From Bradyrhizobium sp. WSM1417 (GTDB lineage Bacteria; Pseudomonadota; Alphaproteobacteria; Rhizobiales; Xanthobacteraceae): a stretch of DNA of 64,000 bases. The notes under the pieces are model-generated. The model was given only the letters and a program-made list of their open reading frames with translations, was not told the DNA's origin and searched no databases. Position numbers and translations under genes: made by a program. The stretch covers positions 4,578,392 to 4,642,391 of the forward strand of contig NZ_KI911783.1 in NCBI RefSeq assembly GCF_000515415.1, given 5' to 3'. Positions 38,027 to 47,097 of this stretch are shown here, in pieces. The number at the start of each line of letters is the position of its first letter. Position 1 is the stretch's first letter.

Positions 38027-38124
38027 CAGAAGATCGCGCCATTGAGGACCTGCGACCTAACGCGGAGGGAACTCCGAAGTTCCGCCATGTAAACCCGGAC
38101 TAGGCGAGCGCGCTCCCAACGAGC

Positions 38125-39483
38125 CTAGCCCGCGCTGAGTCGCACGCCGGCGCGCAAGAACTTCTGCGGATCGACCGCTTCGCCGTCGATACGGGTTTCA
38201 TAGTGCAAATGCGGGCCGGTGGATCGGCCGGTCGACCCGACGAGACCAACGACTTGGCCGATCTTCACGATCTCGCCGACCCGGACATTGATCTCGGAGA
38301 GATGGCCGTAGCGGGTCGCAAGGCCATTGCCGTGATCGACCTCGATCATGCGGCCGTAGCCGCCGGACCAGCCGGCGGAGACGACCTTGCCGTTGGCGGT
38401 GACGCGAACGGGATCGCCGCTCGCGGCGCGGAAGTCGAGCCCGGTGTGCATCGCGGGCCGGCCGAGGAACGGATCGCTGCGCATGCCGAAGCCGGAGGTG
38501 AACTCGACCTCGCCGATGACGGGCTTGCGATAGGGCACGAGTGCCAGCGTGCGATTGAGCCGGTCCATCTCGGCGCGGGTGCTGTTGATGCGGTAGAGCT
38601 GCTTCTCGAACGGCCCCGAACTGGCGGTGAGCTTCACGGGTACGAAAGGCCCGCCCATCGCCGTGCGCGGCACGGCGGCTTCGAGATTTGCGAGGTTCAG
38701 GCCGAGATCGCTGACGACGCCGCGCATCCGGCGCATGCGTGAATCCATGCCTTCCTCGACGGCGTTGAGCGCTGCCATCTGGCGACGCTCGACCTGGTCC
38801 AGCGAGGTCGTGAGCCGAACGACGATGTTGTCGAACCCTTGATTCTTGGCGAATTGATTGACGGATGGAGCTGCAAGGGTCGGCGCGCGCGACTCGAGCC
38901 GCGCTTCACGATCCGGCGGCGCCACGAAGATCACGGTGTCGCTGATCGGCGAGGGCTTTGGCGTGCCCTGCGTCGTCTGGCTGGCATCGCCACGCTGCGG
39001 GGTGGAGCGGGGAATCGATCCGGTCACGTCCGGCATGGACCCGAGCGCCGTGGCACGGGACTCCAGCGCCGTCTGGCGCTTCATGATCTGGTCGAGCTTT
39101 TGGTCGAACTGCTCCTGATCGAGCAGCTGCCGACTGGTGGTGCGGTCGACCTTGGCGCGGAGCTCGGCGATGCGGTCCTCATAGGCGTATTGCATCTCGG
39201 CCTGCCGGGCGATCAGCCGGGTGAGGACGTCGTCGCGGAAGGCGAAATAGGTCGCGGTTGCGGCCGACCATAGCCCGAGCAACACGACGGTGCCGACCAC
39301 GATCCAGAACACCACAGGCCCCAGGCGAACCTGCTTGCCGTGATGCACGATGGTGTAGGCGTCGTCGGTGTCCGGAAGGGGAAGTGCGGTTGCCACCGCG
39401 GCAGCACGGCGATGAAAGGCTCGGCCGTGGTCGTGGGGGTGATGTTGGGGGTACTGCGAGAACTGGGCAGAACTTTTCGACAT
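38125..39483 (-). CDS. M23-family peptidase (murein-hydrolase type)
   Basis: The 452-residue protein has a His/Pro-rich cytoplasmic N-terminus, one membrane helix (about residues 57-80), a long coiled region (100-330) and a C-terminal M23 (LytM) domain. The zinc-binding motifs are intact: HTGLDFRAASGDPV, then HLHYE in TGPHLHYETRIDG. It would cut cross-links in the periplasmic murein or activate other hydrolases. The ATG chosen follows GGGAG by five bases; an in-frame GTG six bases upstream is less likely. It stands between the iron-permease-like gene and the BCP peroxiredoxin, all leftward. Confidence 0.9.
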   Translation of the reverse strand: MSKSSAQFSQYPQHHPHDHGRAFHRRAAAVATALPLPDTDDAYTIVHHGKQVRLGPVVFWIVVGTVVLLGLWSAATATYFAFRDDVLTRLIARQAEMQYAYEDRIAELRAKVDRTTSRQLLDQEQFDQKLDQIMKRQTALESRATALGSMPDVTGSIPRSTPQRGDASQTTQGTPKPSPISDTVIFVAPPDREARLESRAPTLAAPSVNQFAKNQGFDNIVVRLTTSLDQVERRQMAALNAVEEGMDSRMRRMRGVVSDLGLNLANLEAAVPRTAMGGPFVPVKLTASSGPFEKQLYRINSTRAEMDRLNRTLALVPYRKPVIGEVEFTSGFGMRSDPFLGRPAMHTGLDFRAASGDPVRVTANGKVVSAGWSGGYGRMIEVDHGNGLATRYGHLSEINVRVGEIVKIGQVVGLVGSTGRSTGPHLHYETRIDGEAVDPQKFLRAGVRLSAG

Positions 39484-39593
39484 CGGCACTCCCGCGCCGA
39501 TCGGATGAGTCCGTGCGGCCTAATTGCCGCGGCAATCTGGGCCGGTCATGGTTAATTTTCCGGAAACGGAACCGCTTGAATTTAAATGATTGG

Positions 39594-40286
39594 TTAAAGG
39601 CTCCTTGCGGCTTCCAGCACCTCGTCGGCGTGGCCGTCGACCCGGACATTGCGCCAGATCCGGGCGATCTTGCCGTCGGCGCCAAGCAGCATCGTGGTGC
39701 GAAGAACTCCCAGGAAGCTCTTGCCATACATGGACTTTTCGCCCCAGGCGCCGTAGGCCTCCAGCATCTCGTGCGTCTCGTCTGAAATGAGGGGCACGCC
39801 GAGACCGTGCTTGTCGCGGAATTTGTCCTGAGCCTTGACCGGATCGGCGGAGATACCGAGCACGGCGGTGCCAGCCGCGGCGAAGGCGCCGGTCAGCCGG
39901 GTGAAATCGATGGCTTCCCTGGTGCAGCCCGGCGTGTCGGCGCGGGGATAGAAGAACAGGACCAGCTTCTGCCCCGCATAATCCGACAGCGCGACGACAC
40001 CGCCACCGTCGCGGGGCAGGCGGAAGGCGGGGGCCTTCTGACCCTCGGCCAAGCCGGCCTTCGCCGTCGCTTTGAGCGCTGCTGCCGATTTGGAAGAATT
40101 TAACCGTTTCGATGCGGCCTTATGCGATGCTGTCTTTGCTATGGTCCCAGTTGATTTGCTCGCCGGTGTCCGCTGTGTTTTCGCGGACTTGGTTTGAGTC
40201 GCAGCCCGCACTTTCACGGGTGTCTTTTTAGCCGTCGGACTGCCGGAGGGCGTTTTGGACGATTTCTTTCGGGATTTCTTAGACAT
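39594..40286 (-). CDS. bcp: BCP-type peroxiredoxin with a basic N-terminal tail
   Basis: The 230-residue protein has a Lys/Ser/Thr/Ala-rich tail (residues 1-77, histone H1-like in composition) followed by a thiol peroxidase domain (LAEGQKAPAFRLP to NVRVDGHADEVLEAARSL). The peroxidatic Cys is Cys121 in DTPGCTREAIDF. The second Cys found four residues later in many bacterial BCPs is absent here, so it would act as a one-Cys type or pair elsewhere. The start has AAGGAAGG seven bases upstream. The frame is open far upstream (to 41324) but only as a shadow of the opposite gene. Confidence 0.9.
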   Translation of the reverse strand: MSKKSRKKSSKTPSGSPTAKKTPVKVRAATQTKSAKTQRTPASKSTGTIAKTASHKAASKRLNSSKSAAALKATAKAGLAEGQKAPAFRLPRDGGGVVALSDYAGQKLVLFFYPRADTPGCTREAIDFTRLTGAFAAAGTAVLGISADPVKAQDKFRDKHGLGVPLISDETHEMLEAYGAWGEKSMYGKSFLGVLRTTMLLGADGKIARIWRNVRVDGHADEVLEAARSL

Positions 40287-40577
40287 ACGCCTTCCTTTCG
40301 TCGCTTTCGGCGGGTCAACCAAAGCAGTATTGCAGCCCTCTTCCGGTCTGCCGGAATCGTGCCCTCGGCTGGGCGAGTCTGACGACGCCGGAGTCTGGTT
40401 ACAAGGAATTCCACGCACCACCCCACTGCTCGTTGAACGCGCTCCCGGGGCGACATGACGAACAGAAGGAATATTCGAGGTATGGCGGCAATGCCGGCGC
40501 GGGAAGCTTCGCTTCCCGTCGACGGCTGCGGCCCCGGCGGCGCTCAATCCCACGACGGGCGCCTGTATCGAGAGGCA

Positions 40578-43500
40578 ATGGCAAGGAATACGTCGCCCCA
40601 GGATTACAATCGGGATTCGGATCGGCGCGGCAGCCAACCAGAGCAGCAGCAATGGGACGACGCCGATTGGGATCCGGATCAGGAAGCGGCGGCGGGCTAT
40701 CGGGCGCGCCGGCTGTTGTCGCGTTCCAATTCGGGCTTCCATCGATTCGCTGACGGGTTTGGTCCCTTGCGCCGCTGGCTGGGCGGCGGTCGCTGGCTGA
40801 GGCGCGTGGCCGTCGTCGTCGGTGCCCTGATCGTCATCTTCGTCGGCTGTTTCGGCGCGCTGTGGTGGCGGCTCGGCGCCGGTCCCATCAATCTCGACAT
40901 TGCGACGCCATGGCTCGCGGCCGCGATCGAGGACAATATTGGTCACGGCAACACGGTGGAGGTCGGCGGCACGCAGATCGAGCGGGCCGGGCGGGTCCGC
41001 ATCGCGGTGCGCATCCGTGATATCGTCGTGCGCGACCACGATCACGTCATTGTCGCCACCGCACCGAAGGCCGAGGTGAAGCTGTCGGGCGCGGGCCTGC
41101 TGATGGGGCATCTGCGCGCCGAAAGCCTCAACCTCGTCGATGCCGAGCTCGCGATCCGGATCGCACCTGACGGCACCGTCACGGTATCGGCTGGCGACAC
41201 CGCAAAGCCGCTCGCAACCGGCGTCGCCTCCAAGAGGGACGCGGGGCTGCCGCCGACTTTCCCGCGCAACGGTGTCCCACCGCCGCCATTCGGCACCGGG
41301 CCTGCGACCCCCGACGCATCGCAAGCCACGACCCAGGCCACCGCCCCGACCGGCATTCTTCAGGGTCTCGACTGGCTCGACAGTCTGAGCATGACCGGCC
41401 TCGACGGCCAGAATCTCAACGAGATCGGCCTGAAGAACGGCAATCTGATCGTCGACGATCAGCAGCGCGGCAGCAAATGGACGTTTGAGAATATCACGCT
41501 CAGCCTACGTCGACCGAGTCGTGGTGGCGTCGCGCTTAGCCTCGGCGAGGAGGGCGCGCGTCCGTGGTCGTTGCGTGCCACGATCGGCCCCACCGAGAAC
41601 GGCGTGCGCTCGGTCGATATCCGCGCCGACAAGGTCTCGACCGCCAACATCCTGCTGGCGCTGCGGGTGAAGGACCTCACCTACACCGCCGACCTGCCGC
41701 TGACGGGCGAGCTCAAGGGCGAGCTCGGCCGCGACGGCGTGCCGACCTTTTTTCGCGGCAAGATTGCGGTCGGTGCGGGCAACATCATCGACACCGATAC
41801 GCCCGACTATCCGATGGCGATCGACTCGGCCGAGATCAATGTCGAGTGGGACGCCAATCGGCGGGTGCTGGTCGCTCCGTTCAAGGTCCTCTCGGGTGCG
41901 AACCGCCTGACGCTTCTGGCTCATGTCGAGCCGCCCAACGGCACCGTCAACGACTGGCAGCTCGGTTTCAGTGGCGGTTCGATTCTGCTCGGCGGCATCG
42001 ACAACGAGCCGCCGCTGGTCTTCAACCGTATTGCGATCGGCTTCCGCTTCGACACCGACCACAAGAGGCTGCTGTTGACGCAGGCCGATATCTCCAACGG
42101 AGAGATCGGCGTCGCCGGCACCGGTGCCATCGATTATTCGGGCGAGCCGCGGCTGACATTGGGTTTTGCGGGAACGCCGATGTCGGCCTCCGCGCTCAAG
42201 CGGATGTGGCCGACGCTTGTCGTTCCTGAGTTGCGCGAATGGGTGATCGAGCGGATCGAGCGTGGAACGCTCCAGCGCATCGAGATCGGCGTTAATTCAC
42301 CGACGAAGAATCTTCCGCGCAAGGGCCCACCCATTCCCGACGACGGGCTGTCGGTCAATATCGTGGCGAGCGGTGTCACGGTTCGCCCCGTCGATGGCCT
42401 GCCGGTGGTGCATGATGCCGATTTGAAGGCGCGCGTGACCGGGCGCACTGCGACGGTGAATATCGGGCAAGGCATCGCCGATACGCCAGCGGGCCGCAAG
42501 ATCACGATTTCCGACTTCGTCTTCGAGGTGCCCGATATGGCGCCCAAGCCGTCGCCGTCGCGGACCAGGTTTCGTGTCGAAGGCCCGGTGCCTGCGGCCG
42601 CCGAAATGCTTTCCAATGATCGCCTGAGCGATCTGTCGTCGACCGTCATCGATCCCAACACCAGCAAGGGGACGTTCTCGGCGAACGTCCAGCTTGGGTT
42701 GCCGGTCAAGGGTGAGCTGACCAAAGCCGACACCACCTACAGCGTTACTGCCGATCTCAATGGTTTTGGTGCCGACAAGCTGGTGATGAACCAGAAGCTG
42801 GAGGCCAACAACCTCAAGATCGTCGCGAGCAACCAGGGCTATCAGGTCAAGGGCGACGTCAAGATCAACGGGCAGGCGGCCTCGCTCGACTACCGCAAGC
42901 CGGCCGAGGGCGATGCCGACGTCAAATTGCAGACCACGCTGGACGATGCGAGCCGCGCGCGCCTCGGATTCGATCTGGGTCCCGCCGTCAGCGGATCGGT
43001 GCCGATCAAGCTGTCGGGCAAGATCGCCGGGGGGCCCGACCAGACGACGAAGCTCGGCATCGAGGCCGACCTGACCTCGGTCAAGCTCGACAACATCCTG
43101 CCCGGCTGGGTCAAGCTGCCGGGCAGAGCGGGCAAAGCCAGCTTCAAGGTGGTACCGACGGCGCAATCAACGCGTCTGGAGGACATCGTCATCGAAGGCG
43201 GCGGCGCCTCGATCAAGGGGTCGCTCGAGGTCGATGCCAACGGCGATCTCATGAACGCAAACTTCCCGACCTACGCGCCGTCCGACGGCGACAAGGCGTC
43301 GCTGAAGGTGGAGCGCAGCCAGGACGGCGTGGTCAAGGGCACCATGCGCGGCGACGTATTCGACGGCCGCGGCTTTCTGAAATCGGCGATCTCAGGCAAT
43401 TCCAAGGACGACGCCAAGAGCAAGACGAAGAACGTCGATTTCGACATGGACGTGAAGCTCGGCGCCGTCATGGGTTTCAACGGCGAGGCGATGCGCAGCG

Positions 43501-44288
43501 TCGAGGCCAAGATGTCGCGGCGCAATGGTGCGGTCAAAGCCTTCACGCTGAGCGGCAGGATCGGAAAAGACACGCCTGTGGCCGCCGATTTGCGCGGCGG
43601 CCGCGCCCAGGGCAACCGCGAGGTGATCTATCTCCAGACCAGCGATGCCGGCAACTTCCTGCGCTTCACAGACACCACCAACAAGGTCTTCGGCGGCCAG
43701 ATGGTGGTGGCCATGGAGCCGCCGACGTCAGAGCCTACGACGCGGGAAGGCCTGATCAACGTGCGCGACTTCTCGGTCAAGGGCATGGATCAACTCGATC
43801 GCGTCGCGGCGGGCGCCCCCAACGGCGCGCAGAGCGGCGTGGCCTTCACGGCGTTGCGCGCGGAGTTCACGCGGCAGAACGGCGCGCTCACGATCCGCGA
43901 CGGCGTGGTCAAGGGGCCGATGATCGGCGCCACCATCGAGGGCTCGATCGACTTTCCCGGCAATCAGGTCTGCATGAGCGGCACCTTCGTGCCGATGTAT
44001 GGCGTCAACAACATCTTCGGCCAGATCCCGTTGTTCGGCATCTTCCTCGGCGGCGGCAACAATGAAGGATTGATCGGCGTGACCTACGAGGTCGTCGGCA
44101 CGCCGGCCGCGCCCGTGATGCGCGTCAATCCGATTTCGGCGATGGCGCCCGGTCTGTTCCGCAAGATATTCGAATTCAACACCGGCAAGCAGAACTCGCC
44201 GTTCGAGGAATTCCCGTCGCAGTCGAGCGATGGCTCGACTGGAACGACGCGCCAGCTCTCGAGCGGCTGCACCCTCGCGCGGCGATAG
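40578..44288 (+). CDS. Large AsmA/DUF3971-family envelope protein
   Basis: The protein is about 1236 residues, with a Gln/Asp-rich N-terminus, one membrane helix (about residues 73-95), a DUF3971-type domain and a C-terminal AsmA-like region (FSVKGMDQLDRVAA to SIDFPGNQVCMSGTFVP). It belongs with YhdP/TamB-like proteins that bridge the periplasm and are thought to move phospholipids to the outer membrane. The likely start is the ATG at 40578 (MARNTSPQDYN); an in-frame ATG at 40455 gives 41 more residues. It runs divergently from the bcp gene. Confidence 0.85.
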   Translation: MARNTSPQDYNRDSDRRGSQPEQQQWDDADWDPDQEAAAGYRARRLLSRSNSGFHRFADGFGPLRRWLGGGRWLRRVAVVVGALIVIFVGCFGALWWRLGAGPINLDIATPWLAAAIEDNIGHGNTVEVGGTQIERAGRVRIAVRIRDIVVRDHDHVIVATAPKAEVKLSGAGLLMGHLRAESLNLVDAELAIRIAPDGTVTVSAGDTAKPLATGVASKRDAGLPPTFPRNGVPPPPFGTGPATPDASQATTQATAPTGILQGLDWLDSLSMTGLDGQNLNEIGLKNGNLIVDDQQRGSKWTFENITLSLRRPSRGGVALSLGEEGARPWSLRATIGPTENGVRSVDIRADKVSTANILLALRVKDLTYTADLPLTGELKGELGRDGVPTFFRGKIAVGAGNIIDTDTPDYPMAIDSAEINVEWDANRRVLVAPFKVLSGANRLTLLAHVEPPNGTVNDWQLGFSGGSILLGGIDNEPPLVFNRIAIGFRFDTDHKRLLLTQADISNGEIGVAGTGAIDYSGEPRLTLGFAGTPMSASALKRMWPTLVVPELREWVIERIERGTLQRIEIGVNSPTKNLPRKGPPIPDDGLSVNIVASGVTVRPVDGLPVVHDADLKARVTGRTATVNIGQGIADTPAGRKITISDFVFEVPDMAPKPSPSRTRFRVEGPVPAAAEMLSNDRLSDLSSTVIDPNTSKGTFSANVQLGLPVKGELTKADTTYSVTADLNGFGADKLVMNQKLEANNLKIVASNQGYQVKGDVKINGQAASLDYRKPAEGDADVKLQTTLDDASRARLGFDLGPAVSGSVPIKLSGKIAGGPDQTTKLGIEADLTSVKLDNILPGWVKLPGRAGKASFKVVPTAQSTRLEDIVIEGGGASIKGSLEVDANGDLMNANFPTYAPSDGDKASLKVERSQDGVVKGTMRGDVFDGRGFLKSAISGNSKDDAKSKTKNVDFDMDVKLGAVMGFNGEAMRSVEAKMSRRNGAVKAFTLSGRIGKDTPVAADLRGGRAQGNREVIYLQTSDAGNFLRFTDTTNKVFGGQMVVAMEPPTSEPTTREGLINVRDFSVKGMDQLDRVAAGAPNGAQSGVAFTALRAEFTRQNGALTIRDGVVKGPMIGATIEGSIDFPGNQVCMSGTFVPMYGVNNIFGQIPLFGIFLGGGNNEGLIGVTYEVVGTPAAPVMRVNPISAMAPGLFRKIFEFNTGKQNSPFEEFPSQSSDGSTGTTRQLSSGCTLARR

Positions 44289-44320
44289 CGGCGAGGCTGC
44301 CGAGCTCCTTTCATAAGCGC

Positions 44321-44366
44321 GCAGAACGTGGATGGCGGGACAAGCCCGGCCATGACGACGTGCTGC
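44321..44366. repeat. Palindromic intergenic repeat (Bradyrhizobium-type)
   Basis: The 31-base core at 44327-44357 (CGTGGATGGCGGG then ACAAGCCCGGCCATGACG) folds with ATGGC..GG against CC.GGCCAT. An outer ACGT/ACGT and GCA/TGC extend the hairpin. From memory, sequences of this form recur between genes in Bradyrhizobium and Rhodopseudomonas. It lies between converging genes (AsmA-like protein and chemoreceptor). Confidence 0.6.
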
Positions 44367-44382
44367 GTTTGATGCCGGCCGT

Positions 44383-46077
44383 TTACGCCGCGCGCACGCC
44401 GGCCAGGAAGGTCCCGACTTCGCCGGAAAGCTGTTCGGCCTGCTTGGAGAGGTTTGACGCAGCTGCGAGCACCATGCCTGCGGCATTGCCGGTCTCGTTC
44501 GCTGCCGTGCTGACGCCACCGATATTGGTGGTGACTTCCTGGGTCGCCTCGGCCGTCTGCGAGACGCTGCGAGCGATCTCGGCGGTGGCGGCGCCTTGCT
44601 CCTCGATCGCGGCGCCGATCGAGGTGGCGATCCGGCTGACTTCCTCGATCGTGGCGGTGATGCCGCCGATGGCGTCCACCGCTTCCTTGGTTGCGCCCTG
44701 GATCTGGGCGATCTTGTCGCCGATCTCGCGGGTGGCTTCCGCGGTCTGGCTCGCCAGCGACTTCACCTCGGAGGCGACGACAGCAAAGCCGCGTCCGGCT
44801 TCGCCGGCGCGTGCGGCCTCGATGGTGGCGTTGAGCGCGAGCAGATTGGTCTGCGCCGCGATGCTGGAGATCAGCTCGGCGACGTGCTCGATCTGCTGGG
44901 CGCCGTCCGAGAGGGCACGCACGATGGTGTCGGTGCGGCGTGCGCTGTCCACGGCGCGGCCGGTGACCACGGCGGACTGCGCGACCTGACGGCTGATCTC
45001 GGTGATGGAGGAGGAGAGCTCCTCGGCGGCGGCCGCGACCGTCTGGACGCGCTGGCTGGCTTCGGTGGCGGCCGAGCCGACGACGGCGGCGCGTCGGTTG
45101 GTGCCTTCCGCGGTCGACGACATCGACTTGGCGGTGACCTCCAGCTCGCCGGATCCCGAGGCCATCAGGCCGACGAGCTGGCCGACGGAGGCATCGAAGC
45201 GATCGGCGAGCGAGATCAGAGCCTCGCGCTTCTCCTGCTCGCTGCGGGTCTTGGTGGCGACCTGCTCGGCTTCCAGCTTACGCGCCGTCAGCGCGGTCTG
45301 CCTGAGCACTTCGAGGGTCTCGGCCATGCGGCCGATCTCGTCGCCGCGACCGGTCTCCTCGACTGCCGTGTCGATGGCGCCTTCGGAAATGGCCTGCATG
45401 CGGTTCTTCTGGCGGTCGAGCGCGCCGAGCACGTCGCGCGCGATCAGCCAGGACAGCGTCGCCATCAGCAGCATCAACCCGATGCCGATCGCCCCCAGCT
45501 CCAGCGTCAAGGCTCGCACGTCGGCGTCGATATCGTCGACATAGAGGCCGTAGCTGATCGTCGCGTTCCAGGGCGCGAATTTGCGCGCGAACACGGTCTT
45601 GCGGACCGGCTCGGTCTGGCCGGGGCGGGGATAGAGATAGGAGGTCACGCCGCCCTGTGCGGTCTCAGCGCCAGCCTTGATAATGGCGTCGGCGATCAGG
45701 ACGCCATTGGAGTCCTTCGCACCGGTGATCTTGCCTTCGAGTTGCTGGTTGGCGCCGTTGACGATGAGGGACGTATCGGCGTTGTAGACCACCGGATAGC
45801 CTTGGCCGCCATTGAAGCTCATGCGGCGACCGCGCAGATGAAACTGGATCTTCGCTTCGGCCTGCGACAGCTTGCCGGCGCCGACCTCCTCTTCAAGGGA
45901 TTGGGCGAGGTTGTGGAGCATATCGACCGCGGTCCGCATCTGCTGGACGCGGTCCTCCAGCATGCGGCTCTTGCTGAGCACGGACGACACCCCGATGATG
46001 GCCGTGACCGTGAGCGCCGAGAGACAGACCATGCTGGCGAGCTTGGTGCGGATCTTGAGGTGACTCAGCAGCTTCAT
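44383..46077 (-). CDS. Methyl-accepting chemotaxis protein with a sCache sensor
   Basis: The 564-residue receptor has an N-terminal membrane helix (about residues 11-33), a periplasmic single-Cache domain (about 37-190; [35 protein letters not shown]), a second helix (about 193-213), a HAMP domain ([20 protein letters not shown]) and a signalling domain whose hairpin tip [20 protein letters not shown] is complete. The start ATG follows GAGG by five bases. sCache receptors often sense organic acids or amines; the ligand is unknown. No che genes are adjacent. Confidence 0.93.
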   Translation of the reverse strand: MKLLSHLKIRTKLASMVCLSALTVTAIIGVSSVLSKSRMLEDRVQQMRTAVDMLHNLAQSLEEEVGAGKLSQAEAKIQFHLRGRRMSFNGGQGYPVVYNADTSLIVNGANQQLEGKITGAKDSNGVLIADAIIKAGAETAQGGVTSYLYPRPGQTEPVRKTVFARKFAPWNATISYGLYVDDIDADVRALTLELGAIGIGLMLLMATLSWLIARDVLGALDRQKNRMQAISEGAIDTAVEETGRGDEIGRMAETLEVLRQTALTARKLEAEQVATKTRSEQEKREALISLADRFDASVGQLVGLMASGSGELEVTAKSMSSTAEGTNRRAAVVGSAATEASQRVQTVAAAAEELSSSITEISRQVAQSAVVTGRAVDSARRTDTIVRALSDGAQQIEHVAELISSIAAQTNLLALNATIEAARAGEAGRGFAVVASEVKSLASQTAEATREIGDKIAQIQGATKEAVDAIGGITATIEEVSRIATSIGAAIEEQGAATAEIARSVSQTAEATQEVTTNIGGVSTAANETGNAAGMVLAAASNLSKQAEQLSGEVGTFLAGVRAA

Positions 46078-46293
46078 CACGGCCTCGACGGAATGGTTAT
46101 TGTTGCTCGCGTCGGTAGCATGAAATTCTTACCAATCATGAATGGACGCGTGCGACGGCTGCCGCGCAAGCGGCGTCCGCGAGCCGCATGCGCAAACATC
46201 CACACGGAAATGCGCAGCGTCGGCGCTTGGCAAGTCAACTCGGAGAAAAATTGTGTGGGTCTTTAGTGGCGACCGAATCCGTTGGGAGCGGCA

Positions 46294-46380
46294 ATGAACC
46301 GATTCGTTCACCGCTTCATCATGTCGATGCTGCTGGTCGCGGTCCTCGTCCTCGTCTGGAACGTGCTGGGCTCGCGCTGA
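46294..46380 (+). CDS. 28-residue single-helix membrane peptide
   Basis: A tiny gene encodes MNRFVHRFIMSMLLVAVLVL followed by VWNVLGSR. A basic N-terminus, one hydrophobic helix (about residues 9-24) and a short polar end give a one-pass membrane peptide with its N-terminus inside. GGAG lies six bases before the ATG, and a perfect terminator starts four bases after the stop. The neighbours are the divergent chemoreceptor and the convergent DoxX gene. No family is recognised; it may act as a small regulator of a membrane protein. Confidence 0.6.
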   Translation: MNRFVHRFIMSMLLVAVLVLVWNVLGSR

Positions 46381-46383
46381 GAT

Positions 46384-46414
46384 GGCACCCGTAAATGTAC
46401 GGGTGCCACCCCTT
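46384..46414 (+). terminator. Terminator after the 28-residue gene
   Basis: GGCACCCGTA and TACGGGTGCC form a perfect 10-bp stem with a 4-base loop, followed by ACCCCTTTATT. It begins four bases after the stop codon of the small gene. Confidence 0.75.
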
Positions 46415-46471
46415 TATTCGCATCAATTGCTGACGCCTCAGCGCCGCGCGAACGCGCCGCCGATTGTGCCG

Positions 46472-46876
46472 CTAGTCCTTGCCCATCGCGGCATCGGCGC
46501 TGACCGAGCCGCCGCCGGCTGCCGAGAGATAGAGGCAGGCGAAGCAGAACAGGATCGCCGCGGTGCCACCATTGAGCAGCGGCAGGAACACCGGCGTCTC
46601 GCCCTTGAACATGTGGCCCATGAAGTAGGCGAAAGCCATCTCACCCGACAGGATGAACGCCGCGAGGCGGGTGAACAGGCCGATCATCAGCAGCGCGCCA
46701 AGCACGAGCTCAAGCGTACCGGCTGCGTAGATGATCGGCGGGATGTTTGCGAAGTAGGGAAGCACCGGAAACTTGAACAGCTTGGCGATGCCGTACTGGA
46801 GCAACAGGAGTCCAGTGATGAAGCGAAACAGGCTCAAGAGAACCGGTTGAAAGCGAACGAGATAGGGAAAGTTCAT
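46472..46876 (-). CDS. DoxX-family membrane protein
   Basis: The 134-residue inner-membrane protein has four helices and the DoxX pattern: LSLFRFITGLLLLQYGIAKL, then AAGTLELVLGALLMIGLFTR and a third block EMAFAYFMGHMF. The family contains subunits of thiosulfate:quinone oxidoreductase and many uncharacterised members, so a function cannot be assigned. The start MNFPYLVRF follows GGAGGG by nine bases; an upstream ATG within the same frame at 46897 overlaps that site. Upstream lies a pair of inverted repeats. Confidence 0.85.
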   Translation of the reverse strand: MNFPYLVRFQPVLLSLFRFITGLLLLQYGIAKLFKFPVLPYFANIPPIIYAAGTLELVLGALLMIGLFTRLAAFILSGEMAFAYFMGHMFKGETPVFLPLLNGGTAAILFCFACLYLSAAGGGSVSADAAMGKD

Positions 46877-46957
46877 TGGTTTGTGCCCTCCATCCAATGC
46901 TTGCGACTAGGACCGCATTCAGTTCTGCCCTGCAAGCCGCCCAAGGGCAATTTGCGC

Positions 46958-46980
46958 TGACATTTTTGTCATGTCGGACA
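46958..46980 (-). promoter_or_regulatory. Overlapping inverted repeats upstream of the DoxX gene
   Basis: TGACA-TTTT-TGTCA (46958-46971) overlaps TGTC-ATGTCG-GACA (46967-46980). This dyad lies about 80 bases before the DoxX start, a position suited to a repressor or activator site. No known regulator consensus was matched. Confidence 0.35.
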
Positions 46981-47097
46981 AAACACCGCAGCAGGGACTT
47001 TCAGCCACGCGCCATCCACATCTTTTCCAGCTGTTCGCGTCGTGCCCATCCGTAATTTCCCGGTGACGCGAATGTCCGCAGGTTACCTTCGGGAGAC

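Noticed and set aside
39594..41324. 576-codon open frame that would extend the BCP protein by 346 residues
   Set aside because: The extension overlaps the divergent AsmA-like gene and has no family sequence; a good ribosome site supports the ATG at 40286.
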